Assembly (NCBI RefSeq): GCF_019132875.1
Contig: NZ_JAHSPF010000009.1
Coordinates: 124,001-188,000 of the forward strand
Origin: Erwinia phyllosphaerae
Lineage (GTDB): Bacteria > Pseudomonadota > Gammaproteobacteria > Enterobacterales > Enterobacteriaceae
Direction of reading: 5' to 3'
Length of the DNA stretch: 64,000 bases
Shown here: piece after piece, positions 1 to 6,690 of the stretch
How the letters are laid out: each line of letters opens with the position of its first letter
Position numbering within the stretch: position 1 is the first letter of the stretch
The notes under the pieces: model-generated
What the model was told of the DNA's origin: nothing
Database searches by the model: none
The model's input: the letters and a program-made list of their open reading frames with translations, nothing else
Made by a program: the position numbers and the translations under genes

Positions 1-417
1 ATATTCATAAATATTGACAGCAAGCTCGCCTGCCAAATGGTCATAGCAGGTGCGTGCGTACCGAAGATAGACTGGCGTACTGGAAACAAGGGCCTTATGA
101 GTATGCATAGAAACTCCCATCAGGTTTTCCAGAAGACCAGCGATATGATGGCCCGCAAGGCTGTAATACCGATGACGCCCCTGCGTCAGGCAAATGACCA
201 GCCCGTTGCTGAGAAGTCGGTTAAGATGTCCGCTGGCTGTCGAGGCTGCTATACCAGCTACTACGCTAAGTTCGGTAGCTGTCCATGCCCGTCCGTCCAT
301 CAGAGCGCACAGAATACTGACTCTTGACGGATCAGATATGGCGGAAGCTACCATCGCCATTGATGTTTCAAGAACATCATCCGGTTCACTGTCGCACTGT
401 GTTTCAAGAAGTTTCAT
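1..417 (-). CDS. ArsR-family winged-helix regulator (partial, runs off left edge)
   Basis: Reading the minus strand from the ATG at 417 gives an open frame with no stop before base 1, so the C-terminus lies outside the window. Residues about 20-95 look like an ArsR/SmtB winged-helix DNA-binding domain: SDPSRVSILCAL, then TATELSVVAGIAASTASGHLNRL as recognition region, then the wing QGRHRYYSL. The later segment with ARTCYDHLAGEL is typical of the longer ArsR proteins of Proteobacteria. Its start overlaps the stop of the upstream ACT gene as ATGA, so the three genes at 1122-1 are probably one translationally coupled operon. It may autoregulate that operon; the ligand is unknown. No classical metal-binding Cys pair is evident in the visible part. 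Confidence 0.75.
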   Translation of the reverse strand, partial: MKLLETQCDSEPDDVLETSMAMVASAISDPSRVSILCALMDGRAWTATELSVVAGIAASTASGHLNRLLSNGLVICLTQGRHRYYSLAGHHIAGLLENLMGVSMHTHKALVSSTPVYLRYARTCYDHLAGELAVNIYEY

Positions 418-806
418 TCAGAATGTATTGCCCATTTTTGGGTAACTTCAGCTGCCCGGGTATTATCATCCGTAATGAGAATGAGCCGGTTGCTGTGGTC
501 GCTGTACTGTACCAGAATATTGATGCCGTTCCGGGCAATTGTGTCAGCTATTTCTCCCAGCTCGCCCGGGCGTTCCTGAGGTAATTTTCTCAGGAGAGGG
601 CGACACACGTTGTAGACTATAAAACCGGCTTCAGTCAGTACCCTGCGGGCTTTTTCACCATCTTCAACCAGGAAGTGTGCATGTCCGGCCTCTGGTGTAG
701 TAAATACGCTACCGCCTTCAAGTCCTACTCCATTTTCACCCAGTACACCACCCAATGTCCCAAGTGAGCCCGGGCTATTTTTGAGAATAACGTGAATGTC
801 ATACAT
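414..806 (-). CDS. ACT-domain protein
   Basis: A 130-residue protein starting MYDIHVILKNSPGSLGTLG, the classic beginning of an ACT regulatory domain; a second ACT-like half follows (RPGELGEIADTIARNGINI, about residues 80-100). ACT domains bind small ligands, usually amino acids. As a stand-alone double-ACT protein it is more likely a sensor or regulator than an enzyme. The start at 806 is preferred over the longer frame from 839 because its ATG overlaps the stop codon of the upstream monooxygenase-like gene by 8 bases, and its stop overlaps the ArsR start as ATGA. The exact role is unknown. Confidence 0.75.
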   Translation of the reverse strand: MYDIHVILKNSPGSLGTLGGVLGENGVGLEGGSVFTTPEAGHAHFLVEDGEKARRVLTEAGFIVYNVCRPLLRKLPQERPGELGEIADTIARNGINILVQYSDHSNRLILITDDNTRAAEVTQKWAIHSE

Positions 807-1122
807 GTTGATTTGTTCCCCTATCAGAAGAGTAATCACGGAATACGCTGGCTACTCGTATTCTGTAGAATGAAAAAATCGATTGTTTACCTTCTTGCTG
901 CGCGGCCTGATGCACCAAATTTCGCCTCCACCCGGCTACAGACTCCTCGTCTTCCCACCAGGATAAAGAAAGAATTTTTCCAGGGTTAGTCAGGCTCTGG
1001 AAGCGCTCAATTGAAATAAATCCGGGCGTGTTAGATAAGAGAGGCTTCAGCTCCGAAGCAAGCTGAAGATATCTTTCCTGAGCCTCAGGCAGGGCATCTG
1101 CCTCAAAAAGTACTGCAATCAT
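799..1122 (-). CDS. Antibiotic biosynthesis monooxygenase (ABM)-domain protein
   Basis: A 107-residue protein starting MIAVLFEADALPEAQERYL. The pattern with TPGFISIERFQSLTNPGKILSLSWWEDEESVAGWR is the dimeric ferredoxin-like fold of the ABM family (HmoA/YgiN type): heme-degrading or quinol monooxygenases, or non-enzymatic small-molecule binders. ATG 1122 is preferred to 1170 because the protein then begins at the first beta strand of the family. It is the first gene of the ABM-ACT-ArsR operon. The family call is firm; the substrate is not known. Confidence 0.7.
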   Translation of the reverse strand: MIAVLFEADALPEAQERYLQLASELKPLLSNTPGFISIERFQSLTNPGKILSLSWWEDEESVAGWRRNLVHQAAQQEGKQSIFSFYRIRVASVFRDYSSDRGTNQHV

Positions 1123-1325
1123 GGTTCGCTCCGTCGTCAATTTTCGACAGTTTAATGACGACGAAGGCATGTTGCTTCGGCAGGCACCGAAGTATGCGTT
1201 AGGGAATCCATCGAAACGGGAAAGGCTTGCAGGACGCGCCTGAGTGGGCTTGGTGATGTCTGTTTCTGGCAGGGAACGATGTGGTAAAGTTTTAGCCGAT
1301 TAAGCCATTTACTCAAGGGAATGAT

Positions 1326-1556
1326 ATGGATCCTACGGAGCAGCTGAATGGAGCGTACTTCTACAAAAGAATGCACAACTTTACCGCCGGAGAGCTTTTT
1401 TTCTGGGTTTTTCTGGAGAAGGCTCAAAAACAGCCTGGCGCAGATGATGTGATCGTGCTCGCTCTCTTTATTCTTGGTCAGCCAACAAAATCTACGAGAG
1501 CAAAGCCAGGCGGGTCAACAAAGGGAAGCAGCATTTTGAGTACAAATTTACGCCAC
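1326..1556 (+). pseudogene. Unrecognised cargo gene, N-terminal fragment
   Basis: An ATG at 1326 has a good ribosome-binding site (AAGGGA). It opens a frame beginning MDPTEQLNGAYFYKRMHNFT, with a hydrophobic stretch FWVFLEKAQK and a later VLALFILGQP. After about 75 codons the composition changes where the reverse-strand portal fragment begins, so this looks like the start of a longer gene cut off by a deletion. Its place to the left of Q matches where P2-type phages carry accessory genes. I do not recognise the family. Confidence 0.35.
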
Positions 1557-1560
1557 TGGA

Positions 1561-1735
1561 TTAACGATACTTCGCTGAGCAGCAGGATTTTGATGCCGTC
1601 CGGGGCATACATAAACAGATTGCGGAAGTTGCGCTGGCCTTTCGTGTCGTGCATCGCCTGATGCATGCGGTCAACGTCGATGGAATTCTGCGTCGCGTCG
1701 GTCATATACAGGATATAGTCCGCGTGCGCGCCGTA
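1561..1735 (-). pseudogene. Q: Portal protein gpQ fragment (P2 type)
   Basis: The minus strand encodes GAHADYILYMTDATQ...RNFRNLFMYAPDGIKILLLSEV. This corresponds to the central part of P2-family portal proteins, and the complete portal at 16643-17674 has the equivalent segment NGAHTGGILYTTD...NFSTILVNIP. Both ends are lost, and the frame runs on into unrelated sequence below 1561. Orientation opposite to V, W and J is as in P2, where Q is divergent from the rest of the late genes. Confidence 0.75.
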
Positions 1736-2012
1736 CTGATACTAATGAGACTAAAGCTTCGCATAAGTATGAAATTGGAAAAGTTGAAGGGAATCCCATC
1801 TTTTTTCAAATAAAGTAGCGAGCAAGGCTCAACTGGATGCAGGTTTAAAAATGCGGCTTTACTCTCACACATACGGAGGGCGTTTGCCCATTGCTGAGTA
1901 GTAGGTTTTACAGTCATATTCTGAGAAATTATAACCCTATACAGGCATCTTCCTTGGTCGTTTCTTCGACCGTATCATTTGAAATTTAAGCCTTCTGGAT
2001 GTCAGAATATCA
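1736..2012. other. A+T-rich filler inside the remnant; no gene supported
   Basis: Between the portal fragment and the small membrane gene I see no convincing gene. A minus-strand frame (1702-1917, start MTVKPTTQQWANALRMCES) lacks a clear ribosome-binding site and runs into the portal fragment, so at most it is a piece of something lost. The region replaces P2 genes P to S. Confidence 0.4.
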
Positions 2013-2189
2013 CTAATACCATTTATTATATCTAATATATATAAAAGAAACGATAATTATCCATGATAAGCTAAGCAATGCTGCGTAGTTCGGGATGAAA
2101 CGGATAAATATATATACACCTGCCCCAATGATTGCGGCAGGTACCAAATAAAAAAATGACTGGATTAACCATAAAATTGCATGCTTCAT
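2013..2189 (-). CDS. Small two-helix membrane protein
   Basis: A 58-residue frame starts with ATG at 2189 and ends with TAG at 2013-2015. It has two hydrophobic segments, about residues 4-30 (ILWLIQSFFYLVPAAIIGAG) and 36-54 (LLSLSWIIIVSFIYI), and a short basic tail. Its ATG overlaps the stop of an upstream frame as ATGA, so the two were translationally coupled. That arrangement is common for immunity or cargo pairs, but I recognise neither protein. It lies inside the P2 remnant, in sequence clearly more A+T-rich than the phage genes. Confidence 0.5.
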   Translation of the reverse strand: MKHAILWLIQSFFYLVPAAIIGAGVYIFIRFIPNYAALLSLSWIIIVSFIYIRYNKWY

Positions 2190-2354
2190 TTGCGTAAAAT
2201 CTCATACAAAGCATCTGCGATTTTCTCTTCGTTATTATCTCCAGAATTCACCTGGTAAATTATTTCAGACATTTGTGGCTCAATAAGAAAGTAAAGCATT
2301 TCAAGGTTTTCTTTGCACAGAGCCTGATAATATGAAGGATCATGAAATTTAAGC
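2186..2354 (-). pseudogene. C-terminal fragment of an unrecognised gene
   Basis: On the minus strand a frame without its own start ends at the TGA at 2186-2188. It reads ...NLEMLYFLIEPQMSEIIYQV and ends EKIADALYEILRK. It is cut at its 5' side, about 2355, where truncated gene V begins on the other strand. It overlaps the small membrane protein gene downstream by four bases. The acidic helical C-terminus gives no family assignment. Confidence 0.4.
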
Positions 2355-2358
2355 CTGT

Positions 2359-2925
2359 TTGCGGCTGATGCGCAACCTGATCCGCATCGGCACCGTGTCC
2401 GCCGTCAATCTCGACGACGGGCTGTGCCGCGTGGATACCGGTAATAACACAACCAACTGGCTGCACTGGCTGACTGCCCGTGCCGGTCGCACCCGTTCAT
2501 GGAATGCGCCATCGGTCGGCGAGCAGGTGCTTGTCCTGTGCCTGGGCGGCGAGCTGGATACCGGCTTTGTTTTGCCGGGCGTGTTCTCTGACGATAACCC
2601 GGCACCGTCAGCCTCGGCTGACGCGCTGCACTGGTCGTTTCCCAACGGCGCGGTGATTGAGTATGAACCTGCCAGCGGCGCGCTGAAGGCAACCGGCATC
2701 CGGATTGCAACCATACAGGCCACCATCAAAATCATGCTGGACTCGCCCGAAGTCGAATGCTCGGCGCTGCTGAAAACCGCCACGCCTGAAGTGACTAAAG
2801 GCGGCACAATGAAAGGCAGTATTCAGCACAGCGGCGGCAGCTTCAGCTCTAACGGCGTGGTCGTTGATTCTCACAAACACGGCGGCGTGAAGTCCGGCGG
2901 CGACACGTCGGGAGGGCCGCAGTGA
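2359..2925 (+). pseudogene. V: Baseplate assembly protein gpV, 5'-truncated
   Basis: This encodes most of P2-type gpV, the central tail-spike protein: LIRIGTVSAVNLDDGLCRV, then SVGEQVLVLCLGGELDTGFVLPG, AVIEYEP, KGGTMKGSIQHSGG and a histidine-rich tail VDSHKHGG. P2 gpV begins about 14 residues earlier. Here the frame breaks at about 2355 where foreign minus-strand sequence starts, and the only possible start is a TTG at 2359. The gene overlaps W as in P2. Probably non-functional. Confidence 0.75.
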
Positions 2926-3272
2926 TGGCCGTAAAATACTCCGGCATGAGCCGCGACTCCGGCGAGGCCGTGACCGACCTCGATCATATCCGCCAGTCGA
3001 TGCGCGACATTCTGATAACGCCGGTTGGCAGCCGCGTAATGCGCCGCAGCTACGGCTCGCTGTTATCCGCGCTGACTGACCAGCCGCAAAATGAGGCGTT
3101 GCGCCTGCAAATTATGTTGGCCTGCTATATGGCGATTTTGCAGTGGGAGCTGCGCGTAAAGCTGACCGGCATTTCTTATGAATCCGCGTTCGACGGCGGC
3201 ATGGTGGTTGAAATCACCGGCAGCCGCACCGACTCCGCGCAGGATTTTTCCTTAACCGTTCCCGTGAGCTGA
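2925..3272 (+). CDS. W: Baseplate protein gpW (gp25-like)
   Basis: 115 residues, the same length as P2 gpW. The family signature is present: LDHIRQSMRDILITPVGSRVMRRSYGSLL, a gp25/lysozyme-like baseplate wedge protein. The ATG at 2925 overlaps the end of V. It is the only structural gene of the remnant that appears complete, but its partners are broken, so it has no evident present function. Confidence 0.8.
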   Translation: MAVKYSGMSRDSGEAVTDLDHIRQSMRDILITPVGSRVMRRSYGSLLSALTDQPQNEALRLQIMLACYMAILQWELRVKLTGISYESAFDGGMVVEITGSRTDSAQDFSLTVPVS

Positions 3273-3273
3273 T

Positions 3274-3600
3274 ATGGCAACTATCGACCTGAGCCAGCTA
3301 CCCGCGCCCGACGTGGTGGAAACGCTGGATTATGAAACCTTACTCAATGAGCGCAAGGCCACGCTGGTATCGCTGTATCCGGCTGACCAGCAGGACGCCA
3401 TCGCCCGCACGCTGGCGCCGGAAGCCGAGCAGCACCGCTGCCGAAGCGAAGCTCGCTGCCTTTGTCAGCGCACAGGCAAGGCTCGGCAGGGACATTCGTA
3501 AATCGGCGCTGCACGTTGAAGGCGTTCAGCGCGTGGAGCTGGCGCAGCCCGCTGAGGACGTGGTGCTGGATAAAACTCAGGCCGCGTACTATCGGTGCCG
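3274..3600 (+). pseudogene. J: Baseplate protein gpJ with large internal deletion and frameshift
   Basis: The first about 48 codons match the start of P2-type gpJ (IDLSQLPAPDVVETLDYETLL...). Near 3415-3435 the sequence jumps, in another frame, to the C-terminal part: AKLAAFVSAQARLGRDIRKS, LHVEGVQRVELAQP, VVLDKTQAAY. About 190 codons of the middle are missing compared with the P2 protein, and the last codons are lost where the gene abuts a gpG fragment. Clearly inactive. Confidence 0.8.
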
Positions 3601-3632
3601 GATTTGTAGCAATTTACCGCGACGGTAGGTAG

Positions 3633-3770
3633 CAGACGCAGCTCCGGCTCGATATTATCACCGATGCGGATAAGTTTTCGCTGACCGCGTGGATGAAGTA
3701 CGTGCAGGACATGCAGGCGGTTGATACAGCCTCCGCGCCGGACATTGCCTGGCCGGAAGAGCCTGTATAA
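3633..3770 (+). pseudogene. G: Tail fibre assembly protein gpG, C-terminal fragment
   Basis: A frame without a start encodes QLRLDIITDADKFSLTAWMKY, then VDTASAPDIAWPEEPV and a stop. The ending ...W..Y...VD.S.APDI.WP..P is the hallmark of P2/lambda-type tail fibre chaperones. It directly follows the J fragment, so one deletion removed the end of J, all of I and H, and most of G. Confidence 0.75.
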
Positions 3771-3773
3771 AAA

Positions 3774-3795
3774 AATCCCCGTTATAGCGGGGATG
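3774..3795 (+). terminator. Rho-independent terminator after gpG fragment
   Basis: An inverted repeat ATCCCCG...CGGGGAT with a short loop sits just after the gpG stop, preceded by an A-run. It separates the plus-strand tail genes from the minus-strand cargo pair and could terminate transcription from both sides. Confidence 0.55.
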
Positions 3796-3824
3796 TTAGA
3801 GTAATATTTTAGAGGCTGGAACGC

Positions 3825-4265
3825 TTAATTCTGCCATTCAATCATTTCATCCAGCCGTTTTAAAATATCGGGGAAGTAGCTCTCATTGATGCCAAAATCG
3901 CCTTTAACCTGAACACTGTCAGCATGCGCTTCAGGGCGAAGATCATATTCAATAATTATACCATCGTCGCCGATTACTTTCCTGATTATCATATTCAGTT
4001 GATGGCACTGGCTTTGAAACTCGAAAGGCTTTATTTCACGTTGAGCAATTAAAGCGTTATGGTGCGCTTCAAATTGCTCGCGTAGTGCCAGCAGCTCGCC
4101 TACCGTGAATTCAGTTTGAAACTGTGCTTTCAGGCCAGGAACAGAAAATTCAACAAAAGATTTTATCCAGTCCCAGCGATGATGTTCGGGGTCAATGTCG
4201 TTATCGACCACTCTTTCAAAAGGAGAAACCGCAAACGTGAATTCTTCGTCTTTAATATCAAACAT
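3825..4265 (-). CDS. Putative immunity protein (WapI-like)
   Basis: 146 residues, acidic, no signal peptide. It begins MFDIKDEEFTFAVSPFERV, with a central SFVEFSVPGLKAQFQTEFTVGELLALREQF. That pattern (surface-exposed beta sheet followed by a helix with many acids) resembles the WapI-type immunity family. It lies 20 bp downstream of the toxin-like gene 4286-4951 on the same strand, the usual toxin then immunity order. The family call is from memory of the pattern and is moderate; the pairing is well supported by the layout. Confidence 0.5.
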   Translation of the reverse strand: MFDIKDEEFTFAVSPFERVVDNDIDPEHHRWDWIKSFVEFSVPGLKAQFQTEFTVGELLALREQFEAHHNALIAQREIKPFEFQSQCHQLNMIIRKVIGDDGIIIEYDLRPEAHADSVQVKGDFGINESYFPDILKRLDEMIEWQN

Positions 4266-4285
4266 TGATGCGTTCCTGTCGGGTT

Positions 4286-4951
4286 TTAAAAATACATAAA
4301 GTGGGTGATTGTCCAGTCGGACTCTCTTACCACAACTTCTAGCGTGTATTTTTTATACTCAGTAGTGGCCTTTTTACGATAGAGCTTGTACATCTCAATT
4401 TCGTATCTGTACAGACCTTTAACTTTTCGGGGATCGGCAGTTCGCTTACCATAACGAATAGCTTTTTCCTGAATATGTAAAGGAACATACCGACCCGTCT
4501 CATACATATGCTTAGCAGCCGTTTCGGTCATTTTCAGGTTGCGTGCAGATAAGCCGAGCTTAAATCGGGCGCGCAAAAATGAAATTGTTCCCTGGCTAAG
4601 CTTTGCTGTAATGGCCGTTCGCGTACCTGCTTCAAATAAAGCACGACCAGTGCGGAGGATGCGGAAAACACCAAAAGCAATCAGCGCAATATCAGTTGGA
4701 TCGAATAAAGGCGTTTCAAGCGGAGCCTCTTCGAGCCGGAGAAAATGGCCCTGTGCATCATAAATTTGCCAGAGGCCGGGAGCCTGAGCCACGGTGTAGC
4801 CGATACACATACCGCTTGTTTCATCAAGCACCGGCTGAGCATTACGCGGTAGATGTTGTGGCCGAAGCTCAAAAAATTCGCCGGGGGGCAATCTTGACTC
4901 AAAGGTGTAATACCGTCCTGGTTCCTGCCTTTCTGCTGTTCCTGAGATCAT
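4286..4951 (-). CDS. Putative polymorphic toxin (phage cargo)
   Basis: 221 residues from the ATG at 4951, which has a strong ribosome-binding site (GAGGGAA); the longer frame from 5011 lacks one. The N-terminal half (residues about 1-75) is a small beta-rich domain with LWQIYDAQGHFLRLEEAPLE, and a hydrophobic helix follows (DIALIAFGVFRIL). The basic C-terminal part ends HIQEKAIRYGKR...YRYEIEMYKLYRKK...EVVVRESDWTITHFMYF, with the His/Lys/Arg-rich, beta-strand-ended look of small secreted RNase-type toxin domains. No signal peptide. An immunity-like gene follows. It occupies the Z/fun cargo site of the P2 remnant (between tail-fibre genes and FI, reversed). The toxin activity is inferred. Confidence 0.5.
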   Translation of the reverse strand: MISGTAERQEPGRYYTFESRLPPGEFFELRPQHLPRNAQPVLDETSGMCIGYTVAQAPGLWQIYDAQGHFLRLEEAPLETPLFDPTDIALIAFGVFRILRTGRALFEAGTRTAITAKLSQGTISFLRARFKLGLSARNLKMTETAAKHMYETGRYVPLHIQEKAIRYGKRTADPRKVKGLYRYEIEMYKLYRKKATTEYKKYTLEVVVRESDWTITHFMYF

Positions 4952-5112
4952 TCTCGTTCCCTCTTTTTGATGATGGCTGTTAATAGTGCCACAGGAAGAC
5001 AAAACGATCATTCCCCGTTAAATGCCCGCTCATCCTTCAACAAACCGCAACCGCATGCACTGTCCCGCCTGACCTGACAATCTGAGCGCACCCATTACAC
5101 GGAGTGCATCAG

Positions 5113-5757
5113 ATGTCTGTGTCTGATTACCATCACGGTGTCCGTGTTGTCGAAATCAACGGCGGCACGCGCACCATTTCCACCGTCTCTACCGCGTATG
5201 CCACCCCGCGCGCGCTGGGCATTCGTGCAAAAACCGACAACGAAACCGGCTGGAACAAAACGCTTTCTAACGTCGGCGTGAACGGCGTGACCGGTATTTC
5301 AGCGGGCGTCTTCTGGGATTTGCAGCAGACCGGCACCGACGCCGACCTGCTTAACGAAGCCTGCGTGACCACGCTTATCCGCAAAGACGGCTTTCGCTTC
5401 TGGGGAAACCGCACCTGTAGCGACGATCCGCTGTTTGCCTTTGAAAACTACACCCACACCGCGCAGGCGCTGGCCGAAGCGCACATGTGGGCGAACGACA
5501 GGCCGCTGACGCCGGTACTGGTGCGCAAGATTATTGCGGGCATCAACGCCAGGTTCCGCGAGCTGGTCAACGCCGGTTATTTGCTGGGCGCAACCTGCTG
5601 ATATGACGACAGCGCCAACGACAAGGACACGCTGAAGGCAGGCAAGCTCTTTATTGATTACGACTATACGCCGGTGCCGCCGCTGGAAGATTTAACCCTG
5701 CGCCAGCGCATCACCGATTCGTATCTGGCGAACTTCGCCGCGTCCGTTAACAGCTGA
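5113..5757 (+). pseudogene. FI: Tail sheath protein FI with internal deletion and nonsense mutation
   Basis: It starts [20 protein letters not shown] after a GGAG site, as in P2 FI. After STVSTA it jumps straight to [15 protein letters not shown], skipping roughly 200 codons; the join falls in similar Ser/Thr/Ala-rich stretches, suggesting slippage or recombination between short repeats. Another about four codons are missing before AEAHMW. Codon 163 is TGA (5599-5601) where the P2 protein has Trp after ATC. The frame then continues open ([21 protein letters not shown]) to the native stop at 5755-5757. Confidence 0.85.
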
Positions 5758-5767
5758 GGACTGAACA

Positions 5768-6178
5768 ATGGCACCGCCAAGAAAACTCCAGGGGATGAAC
5801 CTCTTTAAAGATTCCAACAGCTATCAGGGCGTTGTTAACAGCGTCACGCTGCCGAAGCTGAGCCGCAAGCTTGACGCGTTCCGAGGCGGCGGCATGAGCG
5901 GCGTGGTGCATATTGATATGGGCCTCGACGACGACGCGCTGGCTTTTGAATAGAGCATTGGCGGCATCGACGATCATTGCCAGACTGCTGCCTATGCCAA
6001 AAGCAGCCGCAATATTTCACGCGAAACAAAAGAACGTTATCACCAGTGCCAGAACATCAATTGCAGCTGTACTTTCAAAACGCATGAAAGCATAGCGGGA
6101 ATGATTGTTTCGCCAGGCCAAACTAACAGAGTGCCGAACTTTACTCACAACGAGCAGCAGCCTTCGCTGCTTCACTGA
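5768..6178 (+). pseudogene. Tail tube FII fragment fused to late-gene activator Ogr fragment
   Basis: Codons 1-61 are the beginning of P2-type tail tube protein FII (MAPPRKLQGMNLF...LPKLSRKLDAF...DMGLDDDAL). The next codon is TAG (5951-5953), replacing a conserved Trp. In the same frame, after a few codons (SIGG), it becomes the zinc-finger activator Ogr: CQTAAYAKSSRNISRETKER, YHQCQNINCSCTF, then HESIAG, ending at 6178. The deletion therefore removed the rest of FII, genes E, T, U and D, and the start of ogr. Ogr normally has four zinc-binding Cys; one CxxC half is damaged. Confidence 0.8.
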
Positions 6179-6222
6179 TAAAGCCTGATAATGAAGCTTG
6201 CGAATTTTTTCTTATGCAAAAA

Positions 6223-6250
6223 ATGGCCACCAGTACGAACTGGTGGCCAT
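6223..6250 (-). terminator. Strong hairpin terminator after small peptide gene
   Basis: A perfect 12-bp inverted repeat (ATGGCCACCAGT / ACTGGTGGCCAT) with a four-base loop is followed on the minus strand by a T-run. It lies just downstream of the 29-codon gene ending at 6255. Confidence 0.75.
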
Positions 6251-6254
6251 ATTA

Positions 6255-6344
6255 TTAGCGTTTATTAAAATATTCGTAGATAAGGCTGATGATCGCAGAT
6301 AGCGGTCCCAGCAATTTGCACATCAGGAATAAAATATCTTTCAT
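6255..6344 (-). CDS. 29-residue hydrophobic peptide (type I toxin-like)
   Basis: ATG at 6344 is preceded by AGGAG at good spacing, and TAA lies at 6255-6257. The peptide (MKDILFLMCKLLGPLSAIIS then LIYEYFNKR) is one hydrophobic helix with a basic end, the general build of small membrane toxins of type I toxin-antitoxin loci. A strong terminator follows directly. Upstream lie two near-identical 23-bp direct repeats and a plus-strand terminator, which could belong to an antisense RNA. The exact family is not recognised. The frame is very short, so the call rests on the ribosome-binding site, hydrophobicity and terminator together. Confidence 0.5.
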   Translation of the reverse strand: MKDILFLMCKLLGPLSAIISLIYEYFNKR

Positions 6345-6441
6345 GACATTCTCCTGCAACAGCACCGGTTAAACCCTGAACTCTGGGCCGGGTCAATACC
6401 TGGCGCGTCACCCTTCCTCTGATGCGCCTTACATACTAACT

Positions 6442-6627
6442 GAACCTGTTAGATAGTGCGGTATCTTTCCCTACGAGGGAGGCATTCCGGCACCACCCGT
6501 AAATACCCGACTTGCAAAAATCAATAATTTGAAAAATCATAATGCTAAAGAGTAGCGGCCCGAAAGTTTTTGATCTTATGCCTACAGGCCTATATCCTTT
6601 ATACGAACCTGTTAGATAAGTGCGGTA
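6442..6627. repeat. Pair of 23-bp direct repeats
   Basis: GAACCTGTTAGATA followed by (A)GTGCGGTA occurs at 6442-6463 and again at 6605-6627, 163 bp apart; the only difference is one extra A. No gene is supported between them. They lie upstream of the small peptide gene and may be promoter or antisense-RNA elements, or the scar of an inserted element. Confidence 0.6.
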
Positions 6628-6660
6628 CAGCCACTTATGGATCACCAATCCGTATCTGGT

Positions 6661-6690
6661 TTAAAAAGCCTGGCTTTATGCCGGGCTTTT
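6661..6690 (+). terminator. Rho-independent terminator (plus strand)
   Basis: AAAAAGCCTGGC...GCCGGGCTTTTTT forms a stem with a T-run on the plus strand. No plus-strand gene ends here, so it may end a non-coding transcript that starts among the direct repeats upstream. Confidence 0.6.

Larger units (their letters stand above)
1326..6178. mobile_element. Degraded P2-type prophage remnant
   Basis: Fragments of P2 genes occur in P2 order and orientation: Q (minus), V, W, J, G, a minus-strand cargo pair, FI, FII and ogr (all plus). Missing are P to S, I, H, E, T, U, D, int, the repressor and replication genes. Several joins are internal deletions that fuse two genes or skip the middle of one gene. 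W alone looks complete. The left limit is uncertain: 1326 is the first likely phage-associated frame. Confidence 0.8.

Noticed and set aside
1702-1917. 71-codon minus-strand frame in the remnant
   Set aside because: No ribosome-binding site, runs into the gpQ fragment, no recognisable domain.
6436-6648. Minus-strand frame of 70 codons spanning the direct repeats
   Set aside because: No ribosome-binding site, and its ends coincide with the repeats; more likely non-coding.
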